DNA of 31,009 nt from positions 1 through 31,009 of the forward strand of contig CAMUFS010000002.1 of assembly GCA_947088195.1 (NCBI GenBank), in the 5' to 3' direction. The position numbers were made by a program, and so were the translations under genes. Numbering within the stretch: the first letter of the stretch is position 1; every line of letters begins with the position of its first letter. The notes beneath the pieces are model-generated. The model did not search any database, was not told where the DNA came from, and saw only the letters and a program-made list of their open reading frames with translations. Below are positions 1 through 9,313 of the stretch, in pieces. The stretch is from an uncultured Clostridia bacterium. Lineage in GTDB: Bacteria > Bacillota > Clostridia > Lachnospirales > Lachnospiraceae.

Positions 1-303
1 CAACTGTTACACACTATACATAATCACTATCATGTGCAAAACATTTTATGTAAAGTGCACAATTTTGATTTTTCGTTTTCTGTGTTTATATTGCAATTTT
101 ACCATTAAGAAAAAATTTTTTCAATAATCCTTTTCTTGCCATTTTTTATTATTCATTTGAAGAGAGACAGAAAATGGCAAAAAGAAACACCTGATTTTAC
201 GGGCTAATTATCAGGTGTTTCTTTTTAATAATCCTTTTCTCTTCTGACGTAATTAAGAAATTTTTGGGATTATCCTAATCTTTCCTCTATTTTTTAGATA
301 TGA
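1..303. other. Gene-free left edge with hairpins
   Basis: No convincing gene lies here. The stretch is very AT-rich. It holds two inverted repeats that touch each other: TTGCCATTTT at 136-145 with its complement at 171-180, and the stronger terminator at 179-226. A 14-base direct repeat (AATAATCCTTTTCT) brackets them at 123-136 and 227-240. On the minus strand a TATAGT box (13-18) could belong to a leftward gene beyond the window, but its -35 partner is poor. Confidence 0.6.
179..226 (-). terminator. Intrinsic terminator of the AraC regulator gene
   Basis: A perfect 17-base inverted repeat (179-195 with 210-226) has a 14-base loop. It has an A-tract on one side and a T-tract on the other, so it can work in both directions. 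It lies about 80 bases past the stop codon of the leftward regulator gene ending at 304 and is its likely transcription end. Confidence 0.85.
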
Positions 304-2649
304 TTATTTTTTATTTTCTACGATTCTATGCTCTTGCCTATACTTTCCCGGTGTAATTCCCTCATGCTTATTAAAAAAACGGATAAAATTCTGTGTATTC
401 GTATAGTGAAGCTTTTGTGCAATCTCTGCAACAGACAATGTTGTTTGCAACAGCATATCCTTAGCCAGCTCTAATTTTTCAATCGCCACAAAATCTGTAA
501 AGGTCATATTCTTCTCTGTCTTTAACACTCTCCAAATATAACTTGGATGATAATTAAGCTGCTCTGCACACTCAGTGAGCGTGATGTCTCCTCCAGCCTC
601 CTTTACAAGCTGCAGCACCTGCTCCATAATGTCAACCGAATGACTTCTTCTATACTGTATTAAATACTTTATAACAGGCTCAATAATCTGCTTCTTATAA
701 AATTCCTTAACACTTTCTGGATCTAAAATAGAATCAAGGGTTAAAAATAGGTTCTCTTCTGCTCTGTCAAAAACCTGATTCACCGACGGCCCCGCATCAA
801 ATGCAACCTGAAGAATAGCCACCAAAAAACGATGTAAAAAGAAATATCTATTCTGCCTTGGCACTCCTCTTGCTGCTATGTCATTCACAAACTGATCCAC
901 AATCTCAAATGCCCGCTCCTGTTCACAGGCATCCACTGCCTTCCGAATCTCCTGTTCAGCAACAAAATCATATTGTGGAATAGGCTGCTCATTTTTGCTA
1001 AAGTCTGAATAAAAATTGATCGCCTTCGCAAATTCCGATTGTGCTGTCCCTTCATTATTCTCACAAATTTTTAAGCTCTCACTGTTCTTAAGTGCCTCCA
1101 GGCTCTCATTAATGGCTATTCTCAAGTGCTTTAGCGTATAAAATCCTCTGCTGACACCACAGTGAAGCCGACAGCCATAAGAATCGTTGGCATACTTCCC
1201 AATTTTTGCAAAAAGCTCCTCCGCCTTCTGTTCTAATTCCTCCGCCATATCAGCAACAAGAATAAAAAATATCACGTTCTTTTTTATTAGCGGCCTCACC
1301 AAAAGCTCTTTGCATATCTCATTTGGCAAATGCTCCACCACCGTCAAAATCAATGCATCCTGCTCCAACCTGTCAAGCTTATGCTCCTTCTGCACAAATC
1401 CTGTGCCAAGAACAATATAATTCGCTTCTTCCCGCAAATGAAAGCGCTCCAAATCTCTAGTTATTTGCTCCTGCGTCAGCTCACCTCGAATCAGACGTGA
1501 CAAAAATAACTCCACCAGTTGTTCCTTCTGTTCTTCCACTAGCTGCTCCAACATCTCATTATCCTCCACCAGCTCATGAAATCCCTCTGTCAGCCAACTA
1601 AACTCATCCTGTCCTGGGCGGGAATCCTTAAGCACATCATGAAACTGATTCATCATCTTAAGCACTGGCGCATAGATAATCCGGGTTCCCATTGTCGCAA
1701 AAACTAAAAGAAGAACAGAGACAGCCAGCATAAGAAGTGCCATATAGATAATCTGTCCGGCTCCTTCCTGTACTGTGTCTATATTATAGCTAACCATGTA
1801 GATAAGACCATTCGTGGTCGCATTGGAGACAAGCATACAATGCTTAGTGCCATCCAAAAGCTTTACTTTATCATATTCTCTCAGAGCTTCCAGTTCAGAA
1901 ATATGATCAATACAATAGTTTCCCAGAGCCTCATTGCTGGAATAGAAAAGCTTTCCTCTTGTATCGATGACTGTCACATCCATATCCACCAAATCCTCTG
2001 TAAGAAGATTTCTAAGCTTTAGATCATTGAGATTAATCAAGAGCTGACATTTCTCACTCCACGAAAGCATGGGCAAAGACAATGCCATCAAATAGCCAGA
2101 TAGCATCACATTCCTACCGGCAGGCATCACAGCCGGTCGCGTCTGTCCCATTCGATTGATCCAGACACACTGCATCCTCCCATCCTGCTGCCAATCAAGA
2201 AGACTTTCTATCTCCTTCACATTCTCCATCTCATCATAATGATACATGCCATTGGTGCTGATCACCCAGTTGTCTGCCTTATTAATAAAGACATAGCTGT
2301 TGACATATTCCTTTAGGTACACAGGACCACTCAATACTTCTATGCCATTTCTCAGACGGGTATATTGGCTATAACTTAAGTCCTCTGCATCGATCAGATC
2401 CTTCACCTCGTCCTTATATTCCACCTCCGCATAATACTGCTTAATACTATTTAAAACATTCTCCATCTTATTTTTTACCTGATTCAATGTAGTTTCCATT
2501 GTCAGGTTCTTCCTCTGTGTCAGCCCAAATACATAAGTATGGTAAGAATAGATACCAAGTATTAACAATGGCAGCACCGCCGCCATTGTCATAATTAAAA
2601 ATATCTTTTGTCTATATCGGATACGTCGCCTTTCATTCCTATCTATCAC
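304..2649 (-). CDS. Membrane-bound AraC-family regulator (YesN-like)
   Basis: A 781-residue one-component sensor and transcription activator. Helix 1 (about 16-42) and helix 2 (about 299-322) flank an extracytoplasmic region of some 255 residues that resembles Cache-type sensors. A cytoplasmic middle region follows, and a double helix-turn-helix AraC domain occupies about 672-771, ending with the family signature around GITPGKYR. The start codon is GTG, preceded by AAAGGAG eight bases upstream. The gene begins only 14 bases after the sulfatase stop codon, so the two are very probably co-transcribed. By family it should sense an extracellular sugar or glycan fragment and control nearby genes; the sulfatase suggests a sulfated glycan, which is inference. 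The ligand is unknown. Confidence 0.9.
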   Translation of the reverse strand: MIDRNERRRIRYRQKIFLIMTMAAVLPLLILGIYSYHTYVFGLTQRKNLTMETTLNQVKNKMENVLNSIKQYYAEVEYKDEVKDLIDAEDLSYSQYTRLRNGIEVLSGPVYLKEYVNSYVFINKADNWVISTNGMYHYDEMENVKEIESLLDWQQDGRMQCVWINRMGQTRPAVMPAGRNVMLSGYLMALSLPMLSWSEKCQLLINLNDLKLRNLLTEDLVDMDVTVIDTRGKLFYSSNEALGNYCIDHISELEALREYDKVKLLDGTKHCMLVSNATTNGLIYMVSYNIDTVQEGAGQIIYMALLMLAVSVLLLVFATMGTRIIYAPVLKMMNQFHDVLKDSRPGQDEFSWLTEGFHELVEDNEMLEQLVEEQKEQLVELFLSRLIRGELTQEQITRDLERFHLREEANYIVLGTGFVQKEHKLDRLEQDALILTVVEHLPNEICKELLVRPLIKKNVIFFILVADMAEELEQKAEELFAKIGKYANDSYGCRLHCGVSRGFYTLKHLRIAINESLEALKNSESLKICENNEGTAQSEFAKAINFYSDFSKNEQPIPQYDFVAEQEIRKAVDACEQERAFEIVDQFVNDIAARGVPRQNRYFFLHRFLVAILQVAFDAGPSVNQVFDRAEENLFLTLDSILDPESVKEFYKKQIIEPVIKYLIQYRRSHSVDIMEQVLQLVKEAGGDITLTECAEQLNYHPSYIWRVLKTEKNMTFTDFVAIEKLELAKDMLLQTTLSVAEIAQKLHYTNTQNFIRFFNKHEGITPGKYRQEHRIVENKK

Positions 2650-2663
2650 AGCTGTCTCTCCTT

Positions 2664-4010
2664 TTACAGCTCCTCTTCTCCCCCAAATACTCTAAGCTGC
2701 CCTTCCAGCTTCTTCTCTGCTTCCAAAATCACTGGCTCCCTCTCGCCCGCTCTTACCATCTTCGCCTTTAATTTATCCGCAAGCACATGACAGACCTCTC
2801 TGTGTGCTTCAGAATGAATCAAATTATGCAGCTCATATGGATCATGCTCCAAATCATATAGAAAAGCTTCTGTGTAAGTATCCGAACAAGAATCCTTAAT
2901 AGGGTCCTTGTCCAGCGCCTCCACCGAGTATTTCCAACGCTTTGTGCGGATCGCGCGGCCTACCTGAGCCTCACTTATCTGTACAAAAATCTCTTGATCC
3001 CAGTCTGCCTTCCTGCCTCCCAGCAAAGGAAGAATAGAATGTCCCTGCATATCCTCAGGCACTGGGATATGACATGCGTCCAACAGCGTTGGTGCAATAT
3101 CCACAAGACTCACCATCTCCCTCAGGCATCCTCCGCCCGTAAATGGTCCTCCTGTAAATGCCATCGGTATCCGAATCGAACTCTCATGACAAGATCTCTT
3201 GTACTCTGCATTTCTTGTCTTAAAATGGTTTCCGTGATCTGTGGTAAACAATACAATCGTATCTTCTGACAAATGCAGACTTTTCAATGCATCCAAAACC
3301 CTGCCAAACGCCTCGTCCAAACGCTTCACCATGCCATAATAGCCCGGCAGATGTTGCCAGCTTGTCCCTCCCAATGCCCCCAAATCTGGTGGCATATATC
3401 CAGCAGGCTGATTGGCATAGACATCTGGTGCCGGAAAGCTATCATTGCTATTCTGAAAATGTGGCTCCAAAAAAGATAAAAACAAAAAGAATGGCCTACC
3501 TTTATTCTCATCCATAAACCGGATCGCCGCGTCTGTCAGTGCGTCCACGCGATAACCGGGAAGCTGCACCGGATTATCTTCCTCATCATATACTAAGGTC
3601 TGATATGCCTGCGAGGTCGCCTCCAGCGCATTCGCACCAAGCCAATATTGATATTCTCCGCGCTCCTCCTTTGGAACCGCATGTCTGGTGGAGCCAAGAT
3701 GCCATTTTCCAATATAACCTGTATAATATCCATTTTCATTAAAATAGTGTGCCATCGTCTTATGCTCTTTTGGCAGTACAATCGCATTGCGGTAAGTACC
3801 CACACAAGTAGCATATTTCCCCGTCTGCAGCACGCCTCTTGCCGGTCCGCAGACTGGCTGCGGCGTAAAGGCATACTTTGCATGGGTGCCCTCCATCGCC
3901 ACACGGTCAAAGTTCGGCGTCAGACCGCATGGGTTGCCATGTACTCCCGTGGTATCAAAGCGTTGTTGATCTGTAAAAAAAACAACTACATTTGGTTTTC
4001 TATCACTCAT
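2664..4010 (-). CDS. Sulfatase, S1 family, cysteine type
   Basis: An alkaline-phosphatase-fold sulfatase that would hydrolyse sulfate esters on a glycan. The N-terminal FFTDQQR supplies calcium ligands. The formylglycine motif is C-G-P-A-R followed by a T-G pair, with the modifiable Cys at about residue 54. The TTDHGNHF segment and the later KRSCHESSIRIP segment complete the usual active-site set. There is no signal peptide, so it should act in the cytoplasm on imported oligosaccharides. Cysteine-type sulfatases need an anaerobic radical-SAM maturase (anSME); none is encoded in this window. I chose the ATG at 4010 because GAGAGG lies seven bases upstream; an in-frame ATG at 4031 would add seven residues with a weaker site. 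The gene sits between methionine aminopeptidase (68-base gap) and the AraC regulator (14-base gap). Substrate is not deducible. Confidence 0.9.
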   Translation of the reverse strand: MSDRKPNVVVFFTDQQRFDTTGVHGNPCGLTPNFDRVAMEGTHAKYAFTPQPVCGPARGVLQTGKYATCVGTYRNAIVLPKEHKTMAHYFNENGYYTGYIGKWHLGSTRHAVPKEERGEYQYWLGANALEATSQAYQTLVYDEEDNPVQLPGYRVDALTDAAIRFMDENKGRPFFLFLSFLEPHFQNSNDSFPAPDVYANQPAGYMPPDLGALGGTSWQHLPGYYGMVKRLDEAFGRVLDALKSLHLSEDTIVLFTTDHGNHFKTRNAEYKRSCHESSIRIPMAFTGGPFTGGGCLREMVSLVDIAPTLLDACHIPVPEDMQGHSILPLLGGRKADWDQEIFVQISEAQVGRAIRTKRWKYSVEALDKDPIKDSCSDTYTEAFLYDLEHDPYELHNLIHSEAHREVCHVLADKLKAKMVRAGEREPVILEAEKKLEGQLRVFGGEEEL

Positions 4011-4078
4011 ACTTATACCTCTCACCATCATTGGCTCTCAATTCTGTCTCTTCTTCTATCTCGCTACTTTCTGTTCCA

Positions 4079-4948
4079 CTACCTTGTCAATATCTCACTT
4101 CCCTGCTCTGTTACCAACACAGTATATTCCCACTGAGCAGATGGCAGCCCATCATCGGTGTGAACCGTCCAGCCGTCATCCTCATCCTGCCAGACATCCG
4201 CCATCCCCATATTTACCATAGGCTCAATGGTGAAAATCATGCCCGGCACAAGCACCATATCTGTGCCCGGCTGCCCGATATGGCTGACCCAAGGCTCCTC
4301 GTGAAAGTCAAGCCCCACACCGTGTCCTCCTATCTCCACCACAATACTATACCCATTCTCCTGTGCATGCGTGTGGATCGCATAGCCCACATCACCCAGA
4401 TAACCCCATGGCTTCACCGCGATAAGCCCCAGATCCAGACATTCCTTCGCTACTTTCACAAGCCTTTTCTTTTCCTCGGACACTTCCCCAATGCAATACA
4501 TGCGGGAAGCATCTCCGTAATACCCATTTAATATAGTAGTTACATCTATATTGACTATCTCACCTGACTGTAATATTCTATTATCATCGGGGATTCCATG
4601 ACACACCACATCATCTATGGAGGTGCAGACACTCTTAGGATAACCCTCAAAGCCCAGAGGAGCGGGGATTCCACCATGTGCTATAGTATAATTATGTACG
4701 CGCCTATCAATCTCCCCGGTGGAGATTCCTTCCCTCACATACTCTGAGATCATATCAAGTATCTCTGTATTCAGCTTTCCAGCTTCTCTTATTCCCTCAA
4801 TCTGTTCCTTATTCTTAATCATATCATGCGTCGGCACCATCTTTCCCTCCGACGCGAGAGCTGCCAGCCGTTCGTCAAAGCCCAGATGACAGCTTTTATA
4901 TTTTCTACCACTCTTACACCAACATGCATCATTTCTGCCAAGCTTCAT
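4079..4948 (-). CDS. map: Methionine aminopeptidase with SEC-C zinc motif
   Basis: A 289-residue type I methionine aminopeptidase that removes the initiator Met from new proteins in the cytoplasm. The N-terminus carries a SEC-C motif (GRNDACWC then a CH pair ten residues later), a zinc site common in clostridial versions and linked to ribosome or protein binding. The pita-bread fold supplies five metal ligands: Asp in VNIDVT, Asp in GDASR, His in GGHGVG, Glu in FTIEPM and Glu in QWEYTV. The reading frame is open to an ATG at 5005, but a strong extended -10 box lies inside that extension, so translation must begin later. ATG 4948 starts directly at the SEC-C motif, as in relatives, with GGGAG 11 bases upstream; ATG 4966 is a second option. 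It is an unusual housekeeping partner for a sulfatase. Confidence 0.92.
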   Translation of the reverse strand: MKLGRNDACWCKSGRKYKSCHLGFDERLAALASEGKMVPTHDMIKNKEQIEGIREAGKLNTEILDMISEYVREGISTGEIDRRVHNYTIAHGGIPAPLGFEGYPKSVCTSIDDVVCHGIPDDNRILQSGEIVNIDVTTILNGYYGDASRMYCIGEVSEEKKRLVKVAKECLDLGLIAVKPWGYLGDVGYAIHTHAQENGYSIVVEIGGHGVGLDFHEEPWVSHIGQPGTDMVLVPGMIFTIEPMVNMGMADVWQDEDDGWTVHTDDGLPSAQWEYTVLVTEQGSEILTR

Positions 4949-4982
4949 CGTCTTAATATCTCCCATCCTATTCACTTTTTTT

Positions 4983-5011
4983 ATTATAACACAAATTTCT
5001 TCCATTATAAA
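4983..5011 (-). promoter_or_regulatory. Promoter of the aminopeptidase-sulfatase-AraC unit
   Basis: On the minus strand an extended -10 (TGTTATAAT, box at 4983-4988) lies 17 bases after a moderate -35 (TTTATA at 5006-5011). The predicted start of transcription near 4976 lies downstream of the ATG at 5005, which supports the shorter protein start. Confidence 0.65.
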
Positions 5012-5055
5012 GATATATTTCCTTGGCTATATGTATGGGAATCCTCTCTCACCTA

Positions 5056-5084
5056 TTGACTTCCTGATCGGTGCTTGTTAAAAT
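5056..5084 (+). promoter_or_regulatory. Promoter of the rightward AraC regulator
   Basis: TTGACT at 5056-5061 and TAAAAT at 5079-5084 are separated by 17 bases, close to the housekeeping consensus. Transcription would begin near 5091, ahead of AAAGGAG and the ATG at 5125. Together with the leftward promoter at 4983-5011 it makes a compact divergent control region. Confidence 0.7.
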
Positions 5085-5124
5085 ATCAACAAGGGAAATG
5101 CGGTAAAGGAGAATTGCAGATAAT

Positions 5125-7416
5125 ATGTTTTTAATGGAAAAGATCAGAAACCGTGTTCTAATTAAATGGATTCTTATGAATGTTATAACATTTATGATAC
5201 CAGTAGTCTGTGCATTATGTAACTATTTTATTTGCAACACCCTCATTATGCGCAAAACGGAGCAGGTTAATAAATTTATGTTAATTCAGATTGCAGAAAA
5301 CATCGACAAGCGCTGCTCAGATATCTATACTTTATCTAAAAACTTTCTGGTTGACCGGGATTTTTCCTGCTATAAATTTATCACCACCAACCACACACTC
5401 TTCGCACAGCGCATCTGGCAGTGTTTTCAGCAGCTTAGCGTCGCAAATAAGGCAAATTCTGATATTGAGGTCATGCTTTATCTTCCTCAGAGTGAATATA
5501 TTGTCAATTCTTATACTGCCAACACCGTACAGAATCTATACCGCAGTATGCTTTTAAAACAGAAAATTGATATTTCTCAGGAAGAATGGCTTTTGCAGCT
5601 CTGCGAAAACAAGGAGAACAGCTTCCACATTCTCGATACCCTAAGCTACTCCCATTATGGAACGGACTGCCTTACTTATATGTCACAGGCACTCGACTCC
5701 ACAAAGCAATATACTGGATGGCTCTATGTATCAACGCCACTTAAATTTATTGAGACTATGCTATCAGGCAGCGAGCATGGCATGGAAACATTCTTGATCC
5801 TTGATGAGAATGGAAATCTTTTAAGAAGCTTTGGAGGAAATCTTGTACCAGAAAGCCTTAATCTTTCCTCCAATGATGGCACAATTAAATTTTCCATTGG
5901 TTCAGAAGCCTATATTGGTGCTGCCACTTCCTCCTCTATCACAGGATGGCAATATGTGCTGTACACACCAGAAAGCATTTATAAGCAAGAAGTCAATCGA
6001 AATGCACTCATTAATTTTTCCATTATCTTTCTTGGAGTGGTGTGTGGCATACTGGTGCTCTGTCTGCTTCAAAAGAAAAATTACCAGCCCCTCAAAAATT
6101 TAATTGAGATTATACCAGAGCAGGACGGTGATTTTTCTGGCGATGAATATGAGAAAATAGAGAGAAGCCTTAAGGTTCTCTATCACGAAAAGCAAGAATA
6201 TGACAATTTTTACCGCAAGCACTCCAAAATTGATAAAAGCGTTGGTCTGCTTATGGCAATTCAAGGACGAAACCTCTATCTGTACGATTTTAGTATAGAA
6301 GAAATGCTTGGCAAGAATTATCAGAACCAGTGTTTTTCTCTTGTCACCTTCCAATTTGGCATGGAAGATGAATATGAAGAGCTTCATCAAAAATTTGACC
6401 GAAATATCCTAAATTTTGTGATGAACAATGTAATTGATGAGGTTATTGGCAAAGATTATCGTTTTATTCAGACCATGGATAACAACATCTTTGTCTATCT
6501 CATTATATTGGACAATGAGGAACGGCAGACTTACCTCAAAGAGGGAAAAGAAAAATTTACATGGGTTTGTGACTTCTTTGCCGATCGTATGGATAAACCA
6601 TTTTATATTACCATGGGAGATATTTTTGACAGCTTCGAGGATATTGACTCTTGTTATCTGGAGCTAAAGGATATTAACAATCAACGGTATTACACCAAAT
6701 CCAGCGGTGTGATCTGGGCATCTGAGATGCAGCTTGTCCGAACGCCCACAATAGAGCGCATGTCTCATTACAGCAGACGTTTTGTCAACCTTCTTGAGAA
6801 AAACAACAGTGATCAGGCAAAGGTTTTACAGGATACCTTATTTCTTGAGCTTAAAAATATGGACTTTCCTTTTGAGCTGCTCAGCTACTATATTGTATCC
6901 TTGGTAAACAGTATCCTTTTGGAATTTAAGAACACACTATTGTCTGAGAAAACTACATGGAATGTCCTTCGCCATAACCTTGAGCTGATAAAGATGACAA
7001 ATTCTGAGGAATCCTTAAAGGCTGCCTTCGCAGAATTTCTAAGACTGTTAAGCGAAAAAAATAATCGTGCAAAAAAGCAAAATTCTGAGCTTGGAGTTCG
7101 CATTAAGGAATATGTGGAGGCAAATTACCACAACTGTGACATTAATATCTCGGTGATCGCAGACGAATTTGGCATCACACCTCGATACATGTCCAAGCTG
7201 TTCAAGGAGCAGACCGGAGATAATCTTTTAAATTTTATCAATGATGAGCGAATTGGCTATGCCAAGCTGCTTCTTCAGACAACCCAAAGAACCATAGAAG
7301 AGATCGCAACTATGACAGGCTTTACCAATGTGCGCACGTTTCGCAGAAATTTTCAGAAGGTGACAGGAATGTCCCCCGCTTCTTTCCGGCAAGCGGCAAA
7401 TCAAGAGGATAAGTAA
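5125..7416 (+). CDS. Membrane-bound AraC-family regulator of pectin uptake genes
   Basis: A 763-residue regulator built like the one ending at 304: helix 1 at about 13-38, an extracytoplasmic sensor to about 290, helix 2 at about 293-315, a cytoplasmic middle region, and an AraC double helix-turn-helix at about 658-757 ending near TGMSPASFR. The two are clearly different in sequence, so this is not a recent duplication. AAAGGAG lies 13 bases before the ATG, a slightly long spacing; a second in-frame ATG three codons later is possible. It stands directly before a sugar-binding lipoprotein, two permeases and an acetylesterase, but is separated from them by a strong terminator. The arrangement resembles the yes and lpl/ytc clusters of Bacillus and suggests control of that operon by an external pectic oligosaccharide. 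This role is inferred. Confidence 0.92.
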   Translation: MFLMEKIRNRVLIKWILMNVITFMIPVVCALCNYFICNTLIMRKTEQVNKFMLIQIAENIDKRCSDIYTLSKNFLVDRDFSCYKFITTNHTLFAQRIWQCFQQLSVANKANSDIEVMLYLPQSEYIVNSYTANTVQNLYRSMLLKQKIDISQEEWLLQLCENKENSFHILDTLSYSHYGTDCLTYMSQALDSTKQYTGWLYVSTPLKFIETMLSGSEHGMETFLILDENGNLLRSFGGNLVPESLNLSSNDGTIKFSIGSEAYIGAATSSSITGWQYVLYTPESIYKQEVNRNALINFSIIFLGVVCGILVLCLLQKKNYQPLKNLIEIIPEQDGDFSGDEYEKIERSLKVLYHEKQEYDNFYRKHSKIDKSVGLLMAIQGRNLYLYDFSIEEMLGKNYQNQCFSLVTFQFGMEDEYEELHQKFDRNILNFVMNNVIDEVIGKDYRFIQTMDNNIFVYLIILDNEERQTYLKEGKEKFTWVCDFFADRMDKPFYITMGDIFDSFEDIDSCYLELKDINNQRYYTKSSGVIWASEMQLVRTPTIERMSHYSRRFVNLLEKNNSDQAKVLQDTLFLELKNMDFPFELLSYYIVSLVNSILLEFKNTLLSEKTTWNVLRHNLELIKMTNSEESLKAAFAEFLRLLSEKNNRAKKQNSELGVRIKEYVEANYHNCDINISVIADEFGITPRYMSKLFKEQTGDNLLNFINDERIGYAKLLLQTTQRTIEEIATMTGFTNVRTFRRNFQKVTGMSPASFRQAANQEDK

Positions 7417-7452
7417 CCGGACAAAAAGGAAAATAACACCTGAAAAATTGAG

Positions 7453-7498
7453 GACAAAATGTAAAAAAACAATCCGTTTTTTACATTTTGTCTTTTTT
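7453..7498 (+). terminator. Intrinsic terminator after the AraC regulator
   Basis: A perfect 16-base stem (7453-7468 with 7477-7492) with an 8-base loop is followed by a run of six T. It separates the regulator from the uptake operon, so the operon needs its own promoter. Confidence 0.88.
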
Positions 7499-7516
7499 GT
7501 TCCCTGTTTTGTCAGT

Positions 7517-7544
7517 TTTCCATGTGTCAAATTTGTTATATAAA
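7517..7544 (+). promoter_or_regulatory. Weak candidate promoter of the ABC uptake operon
   Basis: TTTCCA (7517-7522) and TATAAA (7539-7544) are spaced 16 bases apart in the 126-base leader between the terminator and the lipoprotein gene. The poor -35 would fit a promoter needing an AraC-type activator. Other pairings in this AT-rich stretch are possible. Confidence 0.3.
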
Positions 7545-7618
7545 TGAATTAGCGGAAATGATTACACGTATTTGTATTCATTTCAGTTACATACTGATTA
7601 TACGAGGAGGAAATAACT

Positions 7619-9295
7619 ATGAAAAGGAAAAAGTGGAAAAAAACCCTTGCACTTGCAACGGCTGTTACAATGACTATGGGAGCCTTAGCTGGCTGTGGCA
7701 ATTCTTCGTCGGACCCGACTACCGGAACGACAAAGGCTGATAACACAACAGCAGCACCAAGTCAGACGAATCAAAATGAGACAACAGCAGCGCAGAATGA
7801 GAGCACAGGCATTACCTATCCAATCGCAAATGCTGGTTCTTTTACTTATGGTATGGCTCTGGCAACTGCATGGAGTGACCGGTACGATTCTTATGATGCC
7901 CTGCCTTTGGGCCAAGCACTGGAAGAACAGACAGGCTTTGATATGAAGATGGTTCATGTACAAGATAAAACAGCGATGAACCTGCTTCTCGCATCTGGTG
8001 AGCTCCCCGATGCAATTACCTATAACTTCGCAAGCAATTATACAGGTGGAAATGCAAAGGCATACAGCGATGGCATTATCTATTCTATGTCAGAGGAATT
8101 TATGCAGGAAAATGCCCCTGATTACTGGGCTTATCTTCAGGCAAATCCTGAGGTTTTAAAACAGGTGAGAGCAGATGACGGCACTGTCTATGGTTTTGGA
8201 TTTATCTTGGGCGGTGATCTGTTAAAGGCTGGACAAGGTATCTTTGTCCGTGAGGACTGGCTTGCTGACCTTGGACTTGAAGCGCCAGAAACTCCAGAAG
8301 AATTTAAGGAAATGTTAAAGCAGTTTAAAGAAAAGAAAGGGGCAGAGATTCCTTTTGAGGTGACAAATAATACCTTACTTGGACTTCTCAAGACAGGAGA
8401 TATCACTTCTGCTTTTGGTTTAATTTGCATGGATACCTATCAGGTGGATGGCAAAGTTCACATTGGCTATGCGGAGCCAGAATTTAAAGATGTTCTCGCA
8501 TATCTAAATGAATTGTATGCAGAAGGTCTTCTTGATCCAAACTTTGCCACAGTAGACAGCGAAACTGTTACTGCGAATATGCTTACTGGCGTGGCTGGCG
8601 CAACGGATGGTGCTATCGGCAGTACCATGGGAACACTTCTTACCACCAATGCTGATGTTGAAGGATATTCCTTGATTGGAATCAAGAATCTTGTAGCTAA
8701 GAGAGGCGATACACCGATGTTCGGCAAGTGGAGCACCGATGTTCCCGGTAATATGACCGTTATCACAAATTCCTGCAAGGATCCAGCTTCTGTGGCAAAA
8801 TTCTTTAATTATGGCTATACGGAAGCAGGAGATCTGTTATACAATTTTGGTACTGAGGGCGTAAGCTTTGAGTATGTTGGGGGAGAACCAGTCTTTACAG
8901 AGTTAATTACAAATAATCCAAATGGACTGACCTTAAAGCAAGCTCTGTCCGAGTATCAGTTGGCATGGACAAATGGTCCGTTTGTTCAAGACCCTGCTTA
9001 CCTGCTTCAGTACTACTCTGATCAGAGACAGAAAGATGCACTTACCCTGTTCAGTCAAGTAGATGCAGCAAAATATAAATATCCGGCTGTCACCATTCCT
9101 ACCGATTCTGCATCCGAACATTCCAGCCTGACCAGTGAACTGGAAACTTACAGAGATGAGATGATTATTAAATATATCCGTGGTGAGGAATCCTTGGATA
9201 ACTTTGATTCATACTTAAATAACTTAAAGTCTATGGGACTTGAACAGTTAATTCAGATTAAGCAAGCAGCATTAGATACTTACAATGCACAGTAA
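7619..9295 (+). CDS. Sugar-binding lipoprotein of ABC importer (LplA/YtcQ-like)
   Basis: A 558-residue extracellular solute-binding protein. The N-terminus has a basic region, a hydrophobic stretch and the lipobox LAGC, with the lipidated cysteine at residue 26. A Thr/Ser/Asn/Gln-rich tether to about residue 65 lifts the binding domain off the membrane. The size and the following permease pair place it with the LplA/YtcQ group of carbohydrate-binding proteins that take oligosaccharides. The start is certain: GAGGAGG sits eight bases before ATG. It is the first gene of the operon, and a hairpin terminator directly behind it should make it the most abundant product. Ligand by context: an acetylated pectic or rhamnogalacturonan oligosaccharide, which is inference. 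Confidence 0.93.
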   Translation: MKRKKWKKTLALATAVTMTMGALAGCGNSSSDPTTGTTKADNTTAAPSQTNQNETTAAQNESTGITYPIANAGSFTYGMALATAWSDRYDSYDALPLGQALEEQTGFDMKMVHVQDKTAMNLLLASGELPDAITYNFASNYTGGNAKAYSDGIIYSMSEEFMQENAPDYWAYLQANPEVLKQVRADDGTVYGFGFILGGDLLKAGQGIFVREDWLADLGLEAPETPEEFKEMLKQFKEKKGAEIPFEVTNNTLLGLLKTGDITSAFGLICMDTYQVDGKVHIGYAEPEFKDVLAYLNELYAEGLLDPNFATVDSETVTANMLTGVAGATDGAIGSTMGTLLTTNADVEGYSLIGIKNLVAKRGDTPMFGKWSTDVPGNMTVITNSCKDPASVAKFFNYGYTEAGDLLYNFGTEGVSFEYVGGEPVFTELITNNPNGLTLKQALSEYQLAWTNGPFVQDPAYLLQYYSDQRQKDALTLFSQVDAAKYKYPAVTIPTDSASEHSSLTSELETYRDEMIIKYIRGEESLDNFDSYLNNLKSMGLEQLIQIKQAALDTYNAQ

Positions 9296-9313
9296 ATAAT
9301 GCCAGACTTAAGT

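Noticed and set aside
1438..1452. Catabolite-repression (cre) site TGAAAGCGCTCCA
   Set aside because: It fails the consensus at the last C position and lies inside the AraC regulator coding sequence, far from a promoter.
4011..4031. ATG 4031 as start of the sulfatase
   Set aside because: GAGAGG is seven bases before ATG 4010 and the fold begins right after it. The longer form is possible but less supported.
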